Assembly (NCBI RefSeq): GCF_003025595.1
Contig: NZ_PYMI01000002.1
Location: 186,001 to 250,000, forward strand
DNA from: Photobacterium ganghwense
GTDB taxonomy: Bacteria; Pseudomonadota; Gammaproteobacteria; Enterobacterales; Vibrionaceae
Reading direction: 5' to 3'
Length of the DNA stretch: 64,000 bases
Below the pieces are notes generated by a model. The model saw only the letters and a program-made list of their open reading frames with translations, was not told the DNA's origin and did not search any database. Made by a program: the position numbers and the translations under genes. Positions 9,041 through 18,205 of the stretch are shown here, piece after piece (position 1 is the first letter of the stretch; the number at the start of each line of letters is the position of its first letter).

Positions 9041-11041
9041 TCAGATCCCACGTGCCATATCATCAAGCGCGGTCATGACCTGTTCGTTGTAATGTCCCTC
9101 AAACACCAACTTACACACCTTACGGCGCACAGCCAGGCCCGAGATCAGACGCTCAATGGACAGATGACGCTCATCCTGCTGATTGTTGTAGAGCTCGATG
9201 GTCTTACTTAAGGTTTCATAAGGCATCGCATCCCCACCAACACGAATCCAGTCCAACTTTTCCAGCAGGGCATGACACTCTTCGCTGATAGCCGCGATCG
9301 AATGACCGGTCATCGCCGACAATGCGGTAATACTGCGCTGTAGTGCCTCCGGCGACGTATATTTCGACAGAGTGATTGTCAGCTCATCGGCATTGATTTC
9401 GACCAAATGCTTACGCAACTTCACCCGGCGTCCTAAACGGCCCTTACTGCGGCCCTCTTTACGCTGGATCGGCTCAAATTCACCGTCAATAATCTCGGAA
9501 AGCTGATCAAGCTCCTGCTTGGGCAGGATCTCATTGCGCAACGGGTTCGGCATCGTCGGCGCCATGGAACGCTTACCCTCGTTGGTCGTTTTGGCGCGAG
9601 AATAACGAATCACCTCATCAGCATCACACCGAATATCGATCTGGTAATCGCTATAGCGCTTGTCACGCTCATGCGGGGTGATCGTCAGATGATAGCCCCA
9701 CAAGTTGACCGCAAACATATCGTCAGTGATCTTGCCCTCAGCCAGCTTGCGCAATTCACGGATCAAGTCAGACGAGAAACGACGCCATTCAATATTTCGA
9801 GCCAGTTTCTGGTTCAGCTCGCTCAGCAACATGGAATCATTAACCCGGCGTGACATCCGGCTCCGGAAAAAGGTATAGAGCTGGAACACCAGCGTATGCT
9901 GACGCAGAATTTCTGGTGGAAACAGGAAGAAATAATCCCGGGTGAGCAGCTCATCAAAGAACGATGGCTCCCAGACCAGAATGTAGAGATTAGGCTTGAT
10001 ACGGATCTCGCCGTCATCCCCTTCTTTCGGCGCTTCCTCGGATGCGGTGATGGTGCGTGCCAGAAAGCGGAAACGATCACTTTTAAAGCCTTCCGGCATG
10101 TTTTCACTCAGCCAACGACCGGTCAACTCGTGTAACTGGAAATCGGTGAACTCAATGCGATCAATACTCTCTCGGATAGAATCACGCGCCGGACCGCTGT
10201 CCTTCTTACCTCGCAGAGCCAGAATATCGGTAATGTATACCGGCGTTTTATTGGCCATTGTCCGCGCCTGCAGCTCGTAGTCAGCGATATGATGATCGTG
10301 ATACTGCACAGTCAGGGTAAACAGGGCAAACAGCGTCATGAGATCGTCGACCGTCATAATCGATTTGGACGATCGTGTTTCGATGATCGCTTTCGTGCCG
10401 CTGATCGCAACCATCGACTTCTGATAACTTTTCTTGGTGCGTGGCGGGGCCAAAGCTTGGTCAATGATCCCTGCCCAGCTGGTGGGAGAAACCACGATTT
10501 GATCCGCTTCATCCGGCATAGTCGGTGGTGTGCCAAGACCGTGTTCGCTCAACAAAGCACGATTGATATGGTTTTGAGCCAGTGCCTTGGAGCGTTTCTG
10601 TTTTTCCTTGGCTTTACTCTGCTCTGAATTCAGGCTGCCTGAACCCAGTTGGGAGATCAGCAGGGCCGGGTTGATAAAATGATGCAGCATCGTTTTACCG
10701 GCTAAACCCTCTTCAAAACGAACAGGTTGTTGTTTAAACAACCCGATATTGACGGCGGCACGCAAGCGCTGCTGGATAGCGGCACGGGTTAGCTGACCTT
10801 CTGTCGCCTCAACCAGCTCGGTTGTTGAAACCATGCCATCTTGACTGGACAGGCCACGCAGGGAAATTAAATTCAGCAGCTCAATGATGCTTTTTGTCAC
10901 CCCTTTAAAGTGCTGATACTGCGGTAACCAGTCAACCAAGTTGCCAGGTATCGCAAAAAGATGACCGTCTTTATGAGATCGAGGGGCGGAGATCAGGATT
11001 TTTTCAGTGTGATTATTTTCCGGTACAGGTACTGAATTCAT
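9041..11041 (-). CDS. rctB: Chromosome 2 replication initiator RctB
   Basis: A 666-residue protein recognisable throughout as Vibrionaceae RctB (658 residues in V. cholerae). Shared blocks include SHKDGHLF, QYQHFKGVTKSI, LTRAAIQQRLRAAV, EEGLAGKTMLHHFINP, QALAPPRTKKSYQKSM, TVDDLMTLFALFTLTVQYHD, GKKDSGPARDSIR and LSIERLISGLAVRRKVCKLV. RctB is found only in the Vibrionaceae; it binds 12-mer iterons, melts the chromosome 2 origin and represses its own gene. The N-terminus (residues 1-20) differs and is a few residues longer. The ATG at 11041 is not preceded by a good Shine-Dalgarno sequence (GCTAATGACAA upstream), which may keep synthesis low. The origin lies directly upstream, and parA2-parB2 are transcribed away on the other side. 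Confidence 0.98.
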   Translation of the reverse strand: MNSVPVPENNHTEKILISAPRSHKDGHLFAIPGNLVDWLPQYQHFKGVTKSIIELLNLISLRGLSSQDGMVSTTELVEATEGQLTRAAIQQRLRAAVNIGLFKQQPVRFEEGLAGKTMLHHFINPALLISQLGSGSLNSEQSKAKEKQKRSKALAQNHINRALLSEHGLGTPPTMPDEADQIVVSPTSWAGIIDQALAPPRTKKSYQKSMVAISGTKAIIETRSSKSIMTVDDLMTLFALFTLTVQYHDHHIADYELQARTMANKTPVYITDILALRGKKDSGPARDSIRESIDRIEFTDFQLHELTGRWLSENMPEGFKSDRFRFLARTITASEEAPKEGDDGEIRIKPNLYILVWEPSFFDELLTRDYFFLFPPEILRQHTLVFQLYTFFRSRMSRRVNDSMLLSELNQKLARNIEWRRFSSDLIRELRKLAEGKITDDMFAVNLWGYHLTITPHERDKRYSDYQIDIRCDADEVIRYSRAKTTNEGKRSMAPTMPNPLRNEILPKQELDQLSEIIDGEFEPIQRKEGRSKGRLGRRVKLRKHLVEINADELTITLSKYTSPEALQRSITALSAMTGHSIAAISEECHALLEKLDWIRVGGDAMPYETLSKTIELYNNQQDERHLSIERLISGLAVRRKVCKLVFEGHYNEQVMTALDDMARGI

Positions 11042-11133
11042 TTGTCATTAGCCGTAGATGCATCATTTTTCCGGAAAAGATTAACGAAAAAAGATCAAGA
11101 AAGAAAGTGCTTTTTATGAAAAGTTTCTACAAC

Positions 11134-11180
11134 TGATCTTTATGATTTATCTGATCTTATTGTTTAAGTGATCTTATGAT
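11134..11180. other. Probable unwinding element of the chromosome 2 origin with ATCA repeats
   Basis: An AT-rich stretch between rctB and the iterons. TGAT (ATCA on the minus strand) recurs at 11134, 11143, 11152, 11169 and 11177, four of them in the form TGATCT or TGATTT. In V. cholerae the unwinding element occupies this position and RctB binds ATCA repeats on its single strand. The assignment rests on position, AT-richness and the repeats. The rctB promoter must overlap this region. Confidence 0.65.
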
Positions 11181-11240
11181 CTGGGCGGCGGATTGCTTGT
11201 AAGTGTCTAATATTAAAAGACATAAAAAAAGTGCTAGACG

Positions 11241-11378
11241 GAACCATGATCAATGGCATCAGGGAAGCATGATCATTAAGGTCTCGTATCAATGATCAAT
11301 GTGGCGTCGGAACCATGATCATTATCACATCGTAACGATGATCATCAGTTGCCAGCAAGCATGATCATCGTTGTAGAA
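11241..11378 (+). repeat. Core iteron array of oriCII: six direct repeats, 23-bp period
   Basis: ATGATCA occurs at 11246, 11269, 11292, 11315, 11338 and 11361, every interval being exactly 23 bp, so all copies lie on about the same face of the helix. Most units begin GAACC/GAAGC/TAACG before the heptamer. The base after the heptamer is A or T (ATGATCAAT, ATGATCATT or ATGATCATC), never the AAG of the V. cholerae 12-mer. Each heptamer contains a GATC Dam site; RctB binding to 12-mers in V. cholerae requires methylated GATC. Six iterons is also the number in V. cholerae ori2-min. Confidence 0.95.
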
Positions 11379-11394
11379 CAGGTTACGCACAGGG

Positions 11395-11403
11395 TTATCC
11401 ACA
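11395..11403 (+). promoter_or_regulatory. DnaA box of oriCII
   Basis: TTATCCACA, a perfect consensus DnaA box, 27 bp beyond the sixth iteron. V. cholerae ori2 has a single essential DnaA box in the same place, on the far side of the iterons from rctB. Confidence 0.93.
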
Positions 11404-12331
11404 AGCGGTGCTCTCTAACGATAAGATTTCAGCGTGGGAAAGAAGCCAATCCCGCTTTAGGTGCTTCATTTTACCCAGAAAAATGATCAAGTAGAGAGCA
11501 GATGAATGTAAAAACACGGATATTTTCTTTTTTGAGGTCGTAAAGCGCTGCTTTTTCAACCAAAGTTGAAATGACAGTGGCCGTAGTTATCTGGCAAATT
11601 GTCATGTGTCCGGTAAGGAAACATGATCAAGTGATAAGAACTGCATTTCAATTTCCTCGTGGTACCCTGCTTTGTACTGGTGTGCGACTATTTTTAGCAG
11701 GCTTTATGTCTCTGAAAGCCTTGTCAGTTCTACATTTACCGTAGTTTAGTCTCCTTTTTACATGCTTCCGGGGGATCTTTAAGCGTTGCCTTTAATGAGG
11801 ATCTCACCTTGATCATTTTTCCCTATTGAGCAATGACGTCCGGAATCCGGTTGCGGTGTAAATTTGGCCAGATGATTCCTTGATCATTGTTTCAGATCTT
11901 AGGCCACAGCTTAGGAAAGATGATCAAGTATCCGCATGATCAAAGCAAGTTAGTGTCGTCTGAATCCTGCTATTGGGGCTATTTAGCATGGATTTCAGGA
12001 TGATCGTTAGATTGAGCGAATAACAAACGCCGGGTGATCATCCTGAAATCTGTGAGTAGCGGAAGACTCCCGGCGGGGAACTGACTGTTAACAGCCTGAA
12101 AGTACTGCCGGTTATCTGCATTGTGTATCCGTGAGTTGATTACTGGTTGGTCAGTATTTCAGGTGATGCCAATCTCGCCTGCCCTGCCCTGCCCGAATGA
12201 ATGCTGTTAGCCAACCGCGCTTTAGGTTGGTTGTGTTAAATTGAAAATACACTTACCGTAATTCAAGCGAAGATTAATACGCTTCCGGTGTAATCCTATC
12301 CACTCAGCCCTTAACTTCGTCAATGAGCAAA
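11404..12331. promoter_or_regulatory. oriCII negative-control (inc-like) region with further RctB-type sites
   Basis: About 0.9 kb without a plausible gene, between the core origin and parA2. Isolated 12-mers: ATGATCAAG at 11483 and 11623 (plus), at 11810-11816 and 11881-11887 (minus, ATGATCAAGG), at 11920 (plus), and ATGATCAAA at 11936 (plus). Spacing is irregular, unlike the core array, and five of six carry the AAG extension. A long inverted repeat follows at 11991-12050. In V. cholerae the equivalent segment (rctA/inc2) holds extra 12-mers, 11-mers and 39-mers that limit initiation. No conserved rctA reading frame was recognised here. Confidence 0.8.
11991..12050. repeat. Perfect 15-bp inverted repeat, candidate 39-mer-like RctB control site
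   Basis: GATTTCAGGATGATC at 11991-12005 is repeated as its exact reverse complement at 12036-12050, with a 30-bp spacer. Each arm contains GATGATC, part of the iteron core. V. cholerae inc2 has long RctB sites (39-mers) with no iteron spacing, located at this side of the origin; whether this repeat is their counterpart is inference. Confidence 0.55.
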
Positions 12332-12346
12332 ATTTACATTGTAAAA
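12332..12346. promoter_or_regulatory. parS2 site 1
   Basis: TTTACA-T-TGTAAA (12333-12345) matches the V. cholerae chromosome 2 centromere consensus TTTACA-N-TGTAAA without mismatch. It lies 210 bp upstream of the parA2 start, so ParB2 bound here could also affect par expression. The rest of 12347-12556 is the AT-rich parAB2 leader. Confidence 0.92.
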
Positions 12347-12556
12347 TAGTGACGCTGTAACACTTTTAATCTGAAGTTTCTAACGAACGAATCTGCTGGA
12401 ATTTTCGTGTAATTTGTTCTTGGTGTTGGTAGTTTTTTGCTCATTGTTTCCCTTTCTGCTGAGATAAATATCACACAGTGTCGTTCAGCTTTTTATTGTT
12501 TTGGTGTTGTTTTGCTGTACAATAAGTCAAAAACTTACAAAGCGAATAATAAGACG

Positions 12557-13771
12557 ATGAACAGGGAACAGACGATAGAAAATTTGCTCAACATTGCGGA
12601 GCAAACGAAGCAGGTACAAGCTGACCGTATTGAAATCGTGTTGGAAGAACGTCGTGAGGAAATGTTCCCTCCGATGTCAAAGGCCTTGATGGAAAGTCGC
12701 TCTGGCCTGACCCGACGGAAACTGGATGATGCGATTTCCAGAATGGAGAAAGCGGGCCATCAGTTTACCAAAAACAATGCTAATCACTATTCCATTACGC
12801 TGGAAGAAGCGCATCAGTTGATGGATGCCGCAAAGAAACCGGCGTTTTATCAGCGCGAAGGTGCCGGTCGTAAGCCATGGATTGTTAATGTGCAGAACCA
12901 AAAAGGTGGCACCGGAAAATCGATGACTGCGGTACACCTGGCTGCCTGTCTGGCTCTCGATCTGGACAAACGTTACCGAATTTGTCTGATTGACCTCGAC
13001 CCGCAGGGGTCGCTGCGTTTGTTTCTGAATCCGCAGATCAGTATTGGTGATCAGGAAACGATTTATTCAGCGGTCGATGTCATGTTAGGTAACGTGCCTG
13101 AAAATCAGGCGATCGATAAAGCGTTTTTGATGGGGAATGTCGTCATGCCGACTCAGTACCCGAACCTTAAGACCATTGCAGCGTTCCCTGAAGATGCCAT
13201 GTTTAATGCTGATGCGTGGCAGGATTTGGCTGAAAATCAGGATCTGAATATTGTCCGTCTGCTGAAAGAGCAGGTGATTGATCCCATCTCCGATGAGTTC
13301 GACATCATTATGATCGATACCGGCCCGCACATTGATCCGCTGGTCTGGAACGCCATGTACGCATCGAATGCTCTGATTATTCCGTGTGCCGCCAAGCGTT
13401 TGGACTGGGCGTCAACGGTGAACTTTTTCCAGCACTTGCCAACCGTTTACGAGATGTTCCCTGAAGACTGGCACGGCCTGGAGTTTATTCGTCTGATGCC
13501 GACTATGTTTGAAGATGACAATAAGAAACAGGTCTCAGTGCTGACGGAGATGAATTACCTGTTGCGTGATCAGGTTATGATGGCGACCGTGCCGCGTAGC
13601 CGCGCGTTTGAAACGTGCGCAGACACTTACAGTACGGTGTTTGACCTGACGGCCGCAGAATTTGAAGGGGGGAAGAAAACCCTGTCAACCGCCCAGGAAG
13701 CGATTCAGCGTGTTGGTCTTGAGCTGGAACGTGTGATGCATAGCCATTGGGCGAATCTGAACCGGGAGTAA
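12557..13771 (+). CDS. parA2: Chromosome 2 partition ATPase ParA2
   Basis: The frame is open from 12437, but the family's N-terminus (MNREQTIENLLNIAEQTKQV) begins at ATG 12557, giving 404 residues as in V. cholerae ParA2. Residues 1-95 form the P1/P7-type N-terminal extension with a winged-helix region (SGLTRRKLDDAISRMEKAG, then NHYSITLEEAH), which in type Ia ParA proteins binds the par operator. The deviant Walker A KGGTGKS is at 116-122, Walker A' (LIDLDPQGSL) at about 143-152, and Walker B (IIMIDTGPHIDPLVWNA) follows. It polymerises with ATP on the nucleoid to move ParB2-parS2 complexes and so places the chromosome 2 origin at mid-cell. It is first in an operon with parB2, 8 bp apart. Confidence 0.97.
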   Translation: MNREQTIENLLNIAEQTKQVQADRIEIVLEERREEMFPPMSKALMESRSGLTRRKLDDAISRMEKAGHQFTKNNANHYSITLEEAHQLMDAAKKPAFYQREGAGRKPWIVNVQNQKGGTGKSMTAVHLAACLALDLDKRYRICLIDLDPQGSLRLFLNPQISIGDQETIYSAVDVMLGNVPENQAIDKAFLMGNVVMPTQYPNLKTIAAFPEDAMFNADAWQDLAENQDLNIVRLLKEQVIDPISDEFDIIMIDTGPHIDPLVWNAMYASNALIIPCAAKRLDWASTVNFFQHLPTVYEMFPEDWHGLEFIRLMPTMFEDDNKKQVSVLTEMNYLLRDQVMMATVPRSRAFETCADTYSTVFDLTAAEFEGGKKTLSTAQEAIQRVGLELERVMHSHWANLNRE

Positions 13772-13779
13772 ATTAACAG

Positions 13780-14754
13780 ATGGCAATCAAAACGAAAGAT
13801 CTTAATGCTCGTCTGTTCGGCAAAGCCGATAAACGTCGGGCAACGACGCCGACAGAAGCACAGACTGCGGCGCGTGATAAAGCCGCGGTGATTGAATTGG
13901 CCGTGGCCGGCGAAGAGACCGTTGCGTTTGAACTGGTAAAAATCGGTGCTGGTGAGGTTGCGGAAAAAACACAGGTATTTGAAGAAAATGCCCGTGAACA
14001 AGCCTTCCTGACGGAGCATGCGCTGGCTGATATTCTGTCTACGCTAAAAGAGCGAGGGCAGCAATACCCGGCTGTCGGCCGATGGTTGGATGATGGCAGA
14101 ATCGAAGTGCTTGACGGTAGCCGCCGTCGGATGTCGTGTATTCTGGCTGAAAAAGACTTCCTTATTTACGTCGGCAAAGGCATCAACAGTGAACATGCTA
14201 AGTTCCTGTCCGATGTTGCGAACGCACACAAGCCGCTGTCGCTGTATGAGCGCGGCAAAGAGATGCAGGCGTTGCTGGAATCTGGCAAAGTGTCGGATCA
14301 GAAAGAGCTGGCCAAATATTGTCAGTGTAGCGAGGCTCTGGTGAGTGGGGCACTGAAAGCGGCATCGCTACCGATGGAACTGCTGATGGCGTATCCGAGT
14401 GTCAGTGAGCTGGGCCGCCCGACCATTGTGAAGCTGCACCGTCTATTCTTTGGTCTAAGTGAACACCAGCAGCAAGCGTTTGTTGGTGAGCTTAACAATG
14501 GTAAAGCAGCACTTTGGAAAACCATTGATGCTTCCGGTATTACCCGGATCACCCGCGAGGTGACTAACCATCTGGAGCAACTGGGTGAGACTCTGAAGCC
14601 AAAAATGGTGATTGAAAAGCCTCAGCCGTTGGAGTTGGTGAAAGGTAAAATTTCTTACCTCCGTGAAGGCGACAAGCTGCAGCTTAAGCTGAAAAAGCTG
14701 ACCGAACGTCAGGCTGACGACATTCTGGCCTATCTGGCAGACTACCTGAAGTAA
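13780..14754 (+). CDS. parB2: Chromosome 2 partition protein ParB2
   Basis: A 324-residue ParB-family CTP-dependent clamp. The N-terminal domain carries the CTP-binding block (SRRRMSCILAEKDFLIYVG at about 110-128). The HTH is at about 160-200 (KVSDQKELAKYCQCSEALVSGALKAASLP) and the C-terminal dimerisation domain is at about 280-324 (KLKKLTERQADDILAYLADYL). It loads at the parS2 palindromes found at six places in this window and stimulates ParA2 ATPase. It starts 8 bp after parA2 and is followed directly by a strong terminator, so parA2-parB2 form a closed two-gene operon. Confidence 0.96.
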   Translation: MAIKTKDLNARLFGKADKRRATTPTEAQTAARDKAAVIELAVAGEETVAFELVKIGAGEVAEKTQVFEENAREQAFLTEHALADILSTLKERGQQYPAVGRWLDDGRIEVLDGSRRRMSCILAEKDFLIYVGKGINSEHAKFLSDVANAHKPLSLYERGKEMQALLESGKVSDQKELAKYCQCSEALVSGALKAASLPMELLMAYPSVSELGRPTIVKLHRLFFGLSEHQQQAFVGELNNGKAALWKTIDASGITRITREVTNHLEQLGETLKPKMVIEKPQPLELVKGKISYLREGDKLQLKLKKLTERQADDILAYLADYLK

Positions 14755-14761
14755 TCAGTAA

Positions 14762-14790
14762 AACCACGCTCAATAGCGTGGTTTTTTTTT
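14762..14790 (+). terminator. parA2-parB2 operon terminator
   Basis: AACCACGCT-CAAT-AGCGTGGTT with a 9-bp stem, then at least eight T, starting 8 bp after the parB2 stop. Confidence 0.92.
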
Positions 14791-14856
14791 CTCTGTTCCC
14801 GCAACTTGGTATGATGCCTGAGTTAACACAAGAAACTCAGGTACCCAGTTCATACC

Positions 14857-17061
14857 ATGAATACCCTCCATGCTTTTTGTTCTCAGCTGAAGGCAAGCGC
14901 GCGCTATGCCCGTTGCCGTTATCTGGTCGTTATCCAGGGAAGTCTCTCTTGGTCCCGTTCGACGGCGCAGCTGTTTATTGAGGATGACACTAAGACATTG
15001 CAATGCGGCCCGCCACTGTTGGCTGAGATCAATACCATTGCCTTTCGTCAGGCGAAGCAATGGTTAGGCCGTGAGTGCGAAAGCCTGATTGTCAACGCGC
15101 GTGATGGTTTTGATGCAGAAGCATTTGGCGCAATGACCGGAACCCTGGTTGGCGGCGGTCTTTGTGTACTTGTTTTACCTGAGCAAGGGTTGCAGACCCG
15201 AACGTCAATGTTTGACAGGCGTCTGGCGGGGTTGCTTCAATCCCCGGATGTGTATTGGTTAAGGGAAGGGCAGGTTAGCTATCCTCTCGTTGTTTCCCAT
15301 TCGGAGCGAGAACCTGACATTGGCAACGGGCGGGCGCAAACATCGCGTTGTGATCAGCCATTCTCGGAAAAGCTTGCGAAGATTGATGCTGATGCCGGCG
15401 CGCTGACTGTGTGCCAGGCACAGGCGATAACCGCGATTCGGCGGGTTGTCACCGGCCATCGTAAGCGACCGCTGGTATTAACTGCCGACCGGGGCCGCGG
15501 CAAGTCAGCGGCGCTTGGTCTGGCTGCAGCTAGCTTACTGGCTGAACGTTCGCTTCGTATCGGGATTACGGCGCCGTCGTATGCCGCGGCAGAAACGGTG
15601 TTTCGTCACGGCGCTATGCGTCTCGGGCTCCCTTTTTCCCAGCAGCGTAAACTTCAGCATGGTAGCGGTTCGCTGGTATTTTTCTCGCCGGATGCGCTAT
15701 TGGCTGAACAACCCAAACTCGATGTGCTGTTTGTCGATGAAGCGGCGGCAATCCCGGCCACGATTCTCCATACCTTGTTGCAGCGATTTAACCGCTTGGT
15801 CTTTGCCAGTACGGTACATGGCTATGAAGGCACTGGGCGTGGGTTTGCGGTGAAGTTTCGGACATTGCTGGATCAGGTCATGCCGCAATGGCGTGAATTT
15901 AAGATGGCACAACCGATTCGCTGGGCAGAGCAGGATCCGCTTGAACGATGGGTGTTTAACGCCTTGCTGCTGGATGCTGATATTGACGATGTGGCGTTAG
16001 CTGCGGTCGCTATCGGCGAGCAGCAGGGCGATAGGAGGGCGGATTCGCCATCATGTATCGAAATATCTTATCGGGCTATTGATAAACAGACGCTGGGATC
16101 GGATGAAAAGTTGTTGCGGCAAGTGTTTGGTCTATTGGTTAATGCGCATTATCAAACATCCCCGTCTGACTTGACTGCACTGCTCGATGACCCACAGCTT
16201 CATGTACTGGTTGGTCACGCCAATGAACAGGTTGTCAGCTGCTGTCTGGTTCAGATTGAAGGCGGTTTCGATGATGAGTTGGTGATGCAAATTCAGAACG
16301 GCTCACGCCGCCCGAAAGGACATTTACTGGTGCAGTCGCTCGCTGCACACCTGGGAATTGGTCAAGCGGCCAGTCAGCTTGCCGGTCGTATTTTACGGAT
16401 TGCGGTCCATCCGGATTTGCAACAACAGGGGCTGGGTTTGGCGATGTTGCAATTTACGGAGCGATGGGCTGTTGGTCAGGTAGATTACTTGGGGACGAGT
16501 TTCGGATTTGCGCCTGAGTTGTTACGTTTCTGGCAGAAGGCGGGTTATGTGCCGGTCAGACTCGGGTTTAAAAATGATGCTGCCAGCGGTTATCCCTCTT
16601 TGCTCTGCGTGCGGGCACTTGAACCTGTCAGCCAGCATTGGCAACTGACCGCTTCAACCATATTTGCGGCCACCTTTGCCAGCAATGCAATGGAGGCTTA
16701 CTCGCAGTTGGCTTTAGAACAATTTGTACCGCTGTACTTAATGTTATTACCGTCGATGGTGCCGGTACAATCATTGCCGGCAGACATCGTGGATCATCAT
16801 TTAGCGTTATACTCTGCCGGAGGCTTGGGCTACGAACTGGCTTTGCCTGCGTTGACCATCTGGCTTAATCAGACGTTATTGACTGCTACTCAGGAGCAGG
16901 CCGAAACTCTTGCTTACGCTATTGCCAAGGTCATCCAGCGGCAATCCTGGAGTGATATGGTTGTAACGTTTAACCTGGCGGGCAGGAAGCAAGCGGAGCA
17001 GGTTTTGCGAGATCTTGTTTATGCTCATCTGAATACATCTGACATCAAGGAGTCTGAATGA
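14857..17061 (+). CDS. tmcA: tRNA(Met) cytidine acetyltransferase TmcA
   Basis: A 734-residue protein with the TmcA order of domains: an N-terminal DUF1726 region (residues about 30-170), a RecD-like helicase domain with Walker A (ADRGRGKS, 210-217) and Walker B (FVDEAAAIP, 292-300), a GNAT acetyltransferase domain ([19 protein letters not shown], about 505-525), and a C-terminal tRNA-binding tail. The enzyme uses acetyl-CoA and ATP to make N4-acetylcytidine at wobble position 34 of elongator tRNA-Met, preventing misreading of the AUA codon. All key motifs are intact. The stop codon overlaps the start of ycdX (ATGA), indicating a coupled operon. The location directly beyond parB2, inside the parS2-rich zone, is a chromosome 2 placement for a translation-fidelity gene. 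Confidence 0.95.
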   Translation: MNTLHAFCSQLKASARYARCRYLVVIQGSLSWSRSTAQLFIEDDTKTLQCGPPLLAEINTIAFRQAKQWLGRECESLIVNARDGFDAEAFGAMTGTLVGGGLCVLVLPEQGLQTRTSMFDRRLAGLLQSPDVYWLREGQVSYPLVVSHSEREPDIGNGRAQTSRCDQPFSEKLAKIDADAGALTVCQAQAITAIRRVVTGHRKRPLVLTADRGRGKSAALGLAAASLLAERSLRIGITAPSYAAAETVFRHGAMRLGLPFSQQRKLQHGSGSLVFFSPDALLAEQPKLDVLFVDEAAAIPATILHTLLQRFNRLVFASTVHGYEGTGRGFAVKFRTLLDQVMPQWREFKMAQPIRWAEQDPLERWVFNALLLDADIDDVALAAVAIGEQQGDRRADSPSCIEISYRAIDKQTLGSDEKLLRQVFGLLVNAHYQTSPSDLTALLDDPQLHVLVGHANEQVVSCCLVQIEGGFDDELVMQIQNGSRRPKGHLLVQSLAAHLGIGQAASQLAGRILRIAVHPDLQQQGLGLAMLQFTERWAVGQVDYLGTSFGFAPELLRFWQKAGYVPVRLGFKNDAASGYPSLLCVRALEPVSQHWQLTASTIFAATFASNAMEAYSQLALEQFVPLYLMLLPSMVPVQSLPADIVDHHLALYSAGGLGYELALPALTIWLNQTLLTATQEQAETLAYAIAKVIQRQSWSDMVVTFNLAGRKQAEQVLRDLVYAHLNTSDIKESE

Positions 17062-17804
17062 AGATTGTAGTTGACACTCATACGCACACACTGGCAAGTG
17101 GCCATGCTTACAGCTCGTTATTGGAAAATGCGCAAGCTGCTGCTGAGGCTGGGTTAGCTTTGTTATGTGTGACGGATCATGCGCCCTCAATGCCTGGTGC
17201 TCCGCATTTTTGGCATTTTGCCAATCAGAAAATTCTTCCGCGCTTTCTTCATGGGGTTGGCCTGCTACGAGGTATCGAAGCAAATATTATCAACCCTGCT
17301 GGTGAGATTGATATCACGCCTCAGGTAGCTGAGCATCTTGATTGGATTTTAGCGAGTTTTCACGAACCGGTTTTTCGCCCGGCAGACAGGGAAACGCATA
17401 CCCAGACTCTGTTGAACGTGATTCAGTCTGGTCGGGTAGACGCGCTTGGGCACCTTGGTAATCCCAATTTTGATTTTGATTTTGAGCGTGTTATTAAAGC
17501 TGCGGCAGAATGTGGCGTGGTTATTGAGATTAACAATTCGTCGTTGTCAGGTTCCCGAGTAGGAAGTGCACCGCGCTGCGAGGACATAGCATCACTTGCG
17601 AAAGAACTGGGGGCTCGTATTACCACGGGCTCTGATGCCCATTTCGCGGCGGATGTGGGAAATTTTACCTCAGTAAAAGCATTGCTTGATTATGTCGCTA
17701 TGCCTGAAGAATTGGTTGTGACAGCAAATGCCCAGCGCTTTCTGGCATTTTTGCTAGAACGTGGTCATCATCCGATTCCCGAATTTTCGGGGATGACCAG
17801 CTGA
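17058..17804 (+). CDS. ycdX: PHP-domain metal-dependent phosphatase, YcdX family
   Basis: A 248-residue PHP-domain protein. The metal-ligand motifs of the family are all present: DTHTHT near the N-terminus, TDHAP (about residue 38), GIEANI (about 74), SFHEP (about 98), GHLGNP (about 132), EINNSS (about 158) and TGSDAHF (about 192). E. coli YcdX is a trinuclear zinc phosphatase linked to swarming; its substrate in vivo is not settled. The gene overlaps tmcA by 4 bp. A parS2 site abuts the stop codon, so the ParB2 load site lies directly at the 3' end of this operon. Confidence 0.9.
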   Translation: MKIVVDTHTHTLASGHAYSSLLENAQAAAEAGLALLCVTDHAPSMPGAPHFWHFANQKILPRFLHGVGLLRGIEANIINPAGEIDITPQVAEHLDWILASFHEPVFRPADRETHTQTLLNVIQSGRVDALGHLGNPNFDFDFERVIKAAAECGVVIEINNSSLSGSRVGSAPRCEDIASLAKELGARITTGSDAHFAADVGNFTSVKALLDYVAMPEELVVTANAQRFLAFLLERGHHPIPEFSGMTS

Positions 17805-17819
17805 ATTTACACTGTAAAT
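17805..17819. promoter_or_regulatory. parS2 site 2
   Basis: TTTACA-C-TGTAAA at 17806-17818, exact consensus, beginning immediately after the ycdX stop codon. Confidence 0.92.
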
Positions 17820-18016
17820 TTTTATTCCTTTCAACGGTAAATCTTTTCTTGTCATTTCTTTGCTACCTTGCCGAGTAAATCAGTTCTTTTTTATGACCCG
17901 GCAAGGATAGCTGACAGCGTGCAGCCATCAACGACTATGATGAGGCCTGTAATCTCATTCCAAAAATGATGCTATTGTGGCGCAGTGCTACCTAGCCATC
18001 TTATGGCGATCACCTC

Positions 18017-18031
18017 ATTTACACTGTAAAT
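18017..18031. promoter_or_regulatory. parS2 site 3
   Basis: TTTACA-C-TGTAAA at 18018-18030, exact consensus, 212 bp from site 2. The 400-bp gap 17805-18205 holds these two sites and the leader of the next gene; nothing else was recognised in it. Confidence 0.92.
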
Positions 18032-18205
18032 TCATATACAGAATGTTGTTCTATAACGTAATTGTGATTTGTCAGATCCGCAGATTTTTTACTAATGTTA
18101 TAAGACAGCCCGCGCTTGGGGCTAGTTGCGTTTACCTCAAAACAATTAAAACAAAAAAGTTCGAATTCCGTTCTTTGACTATCGTCGGTTTGATAAGGAG
18201 GCGTC

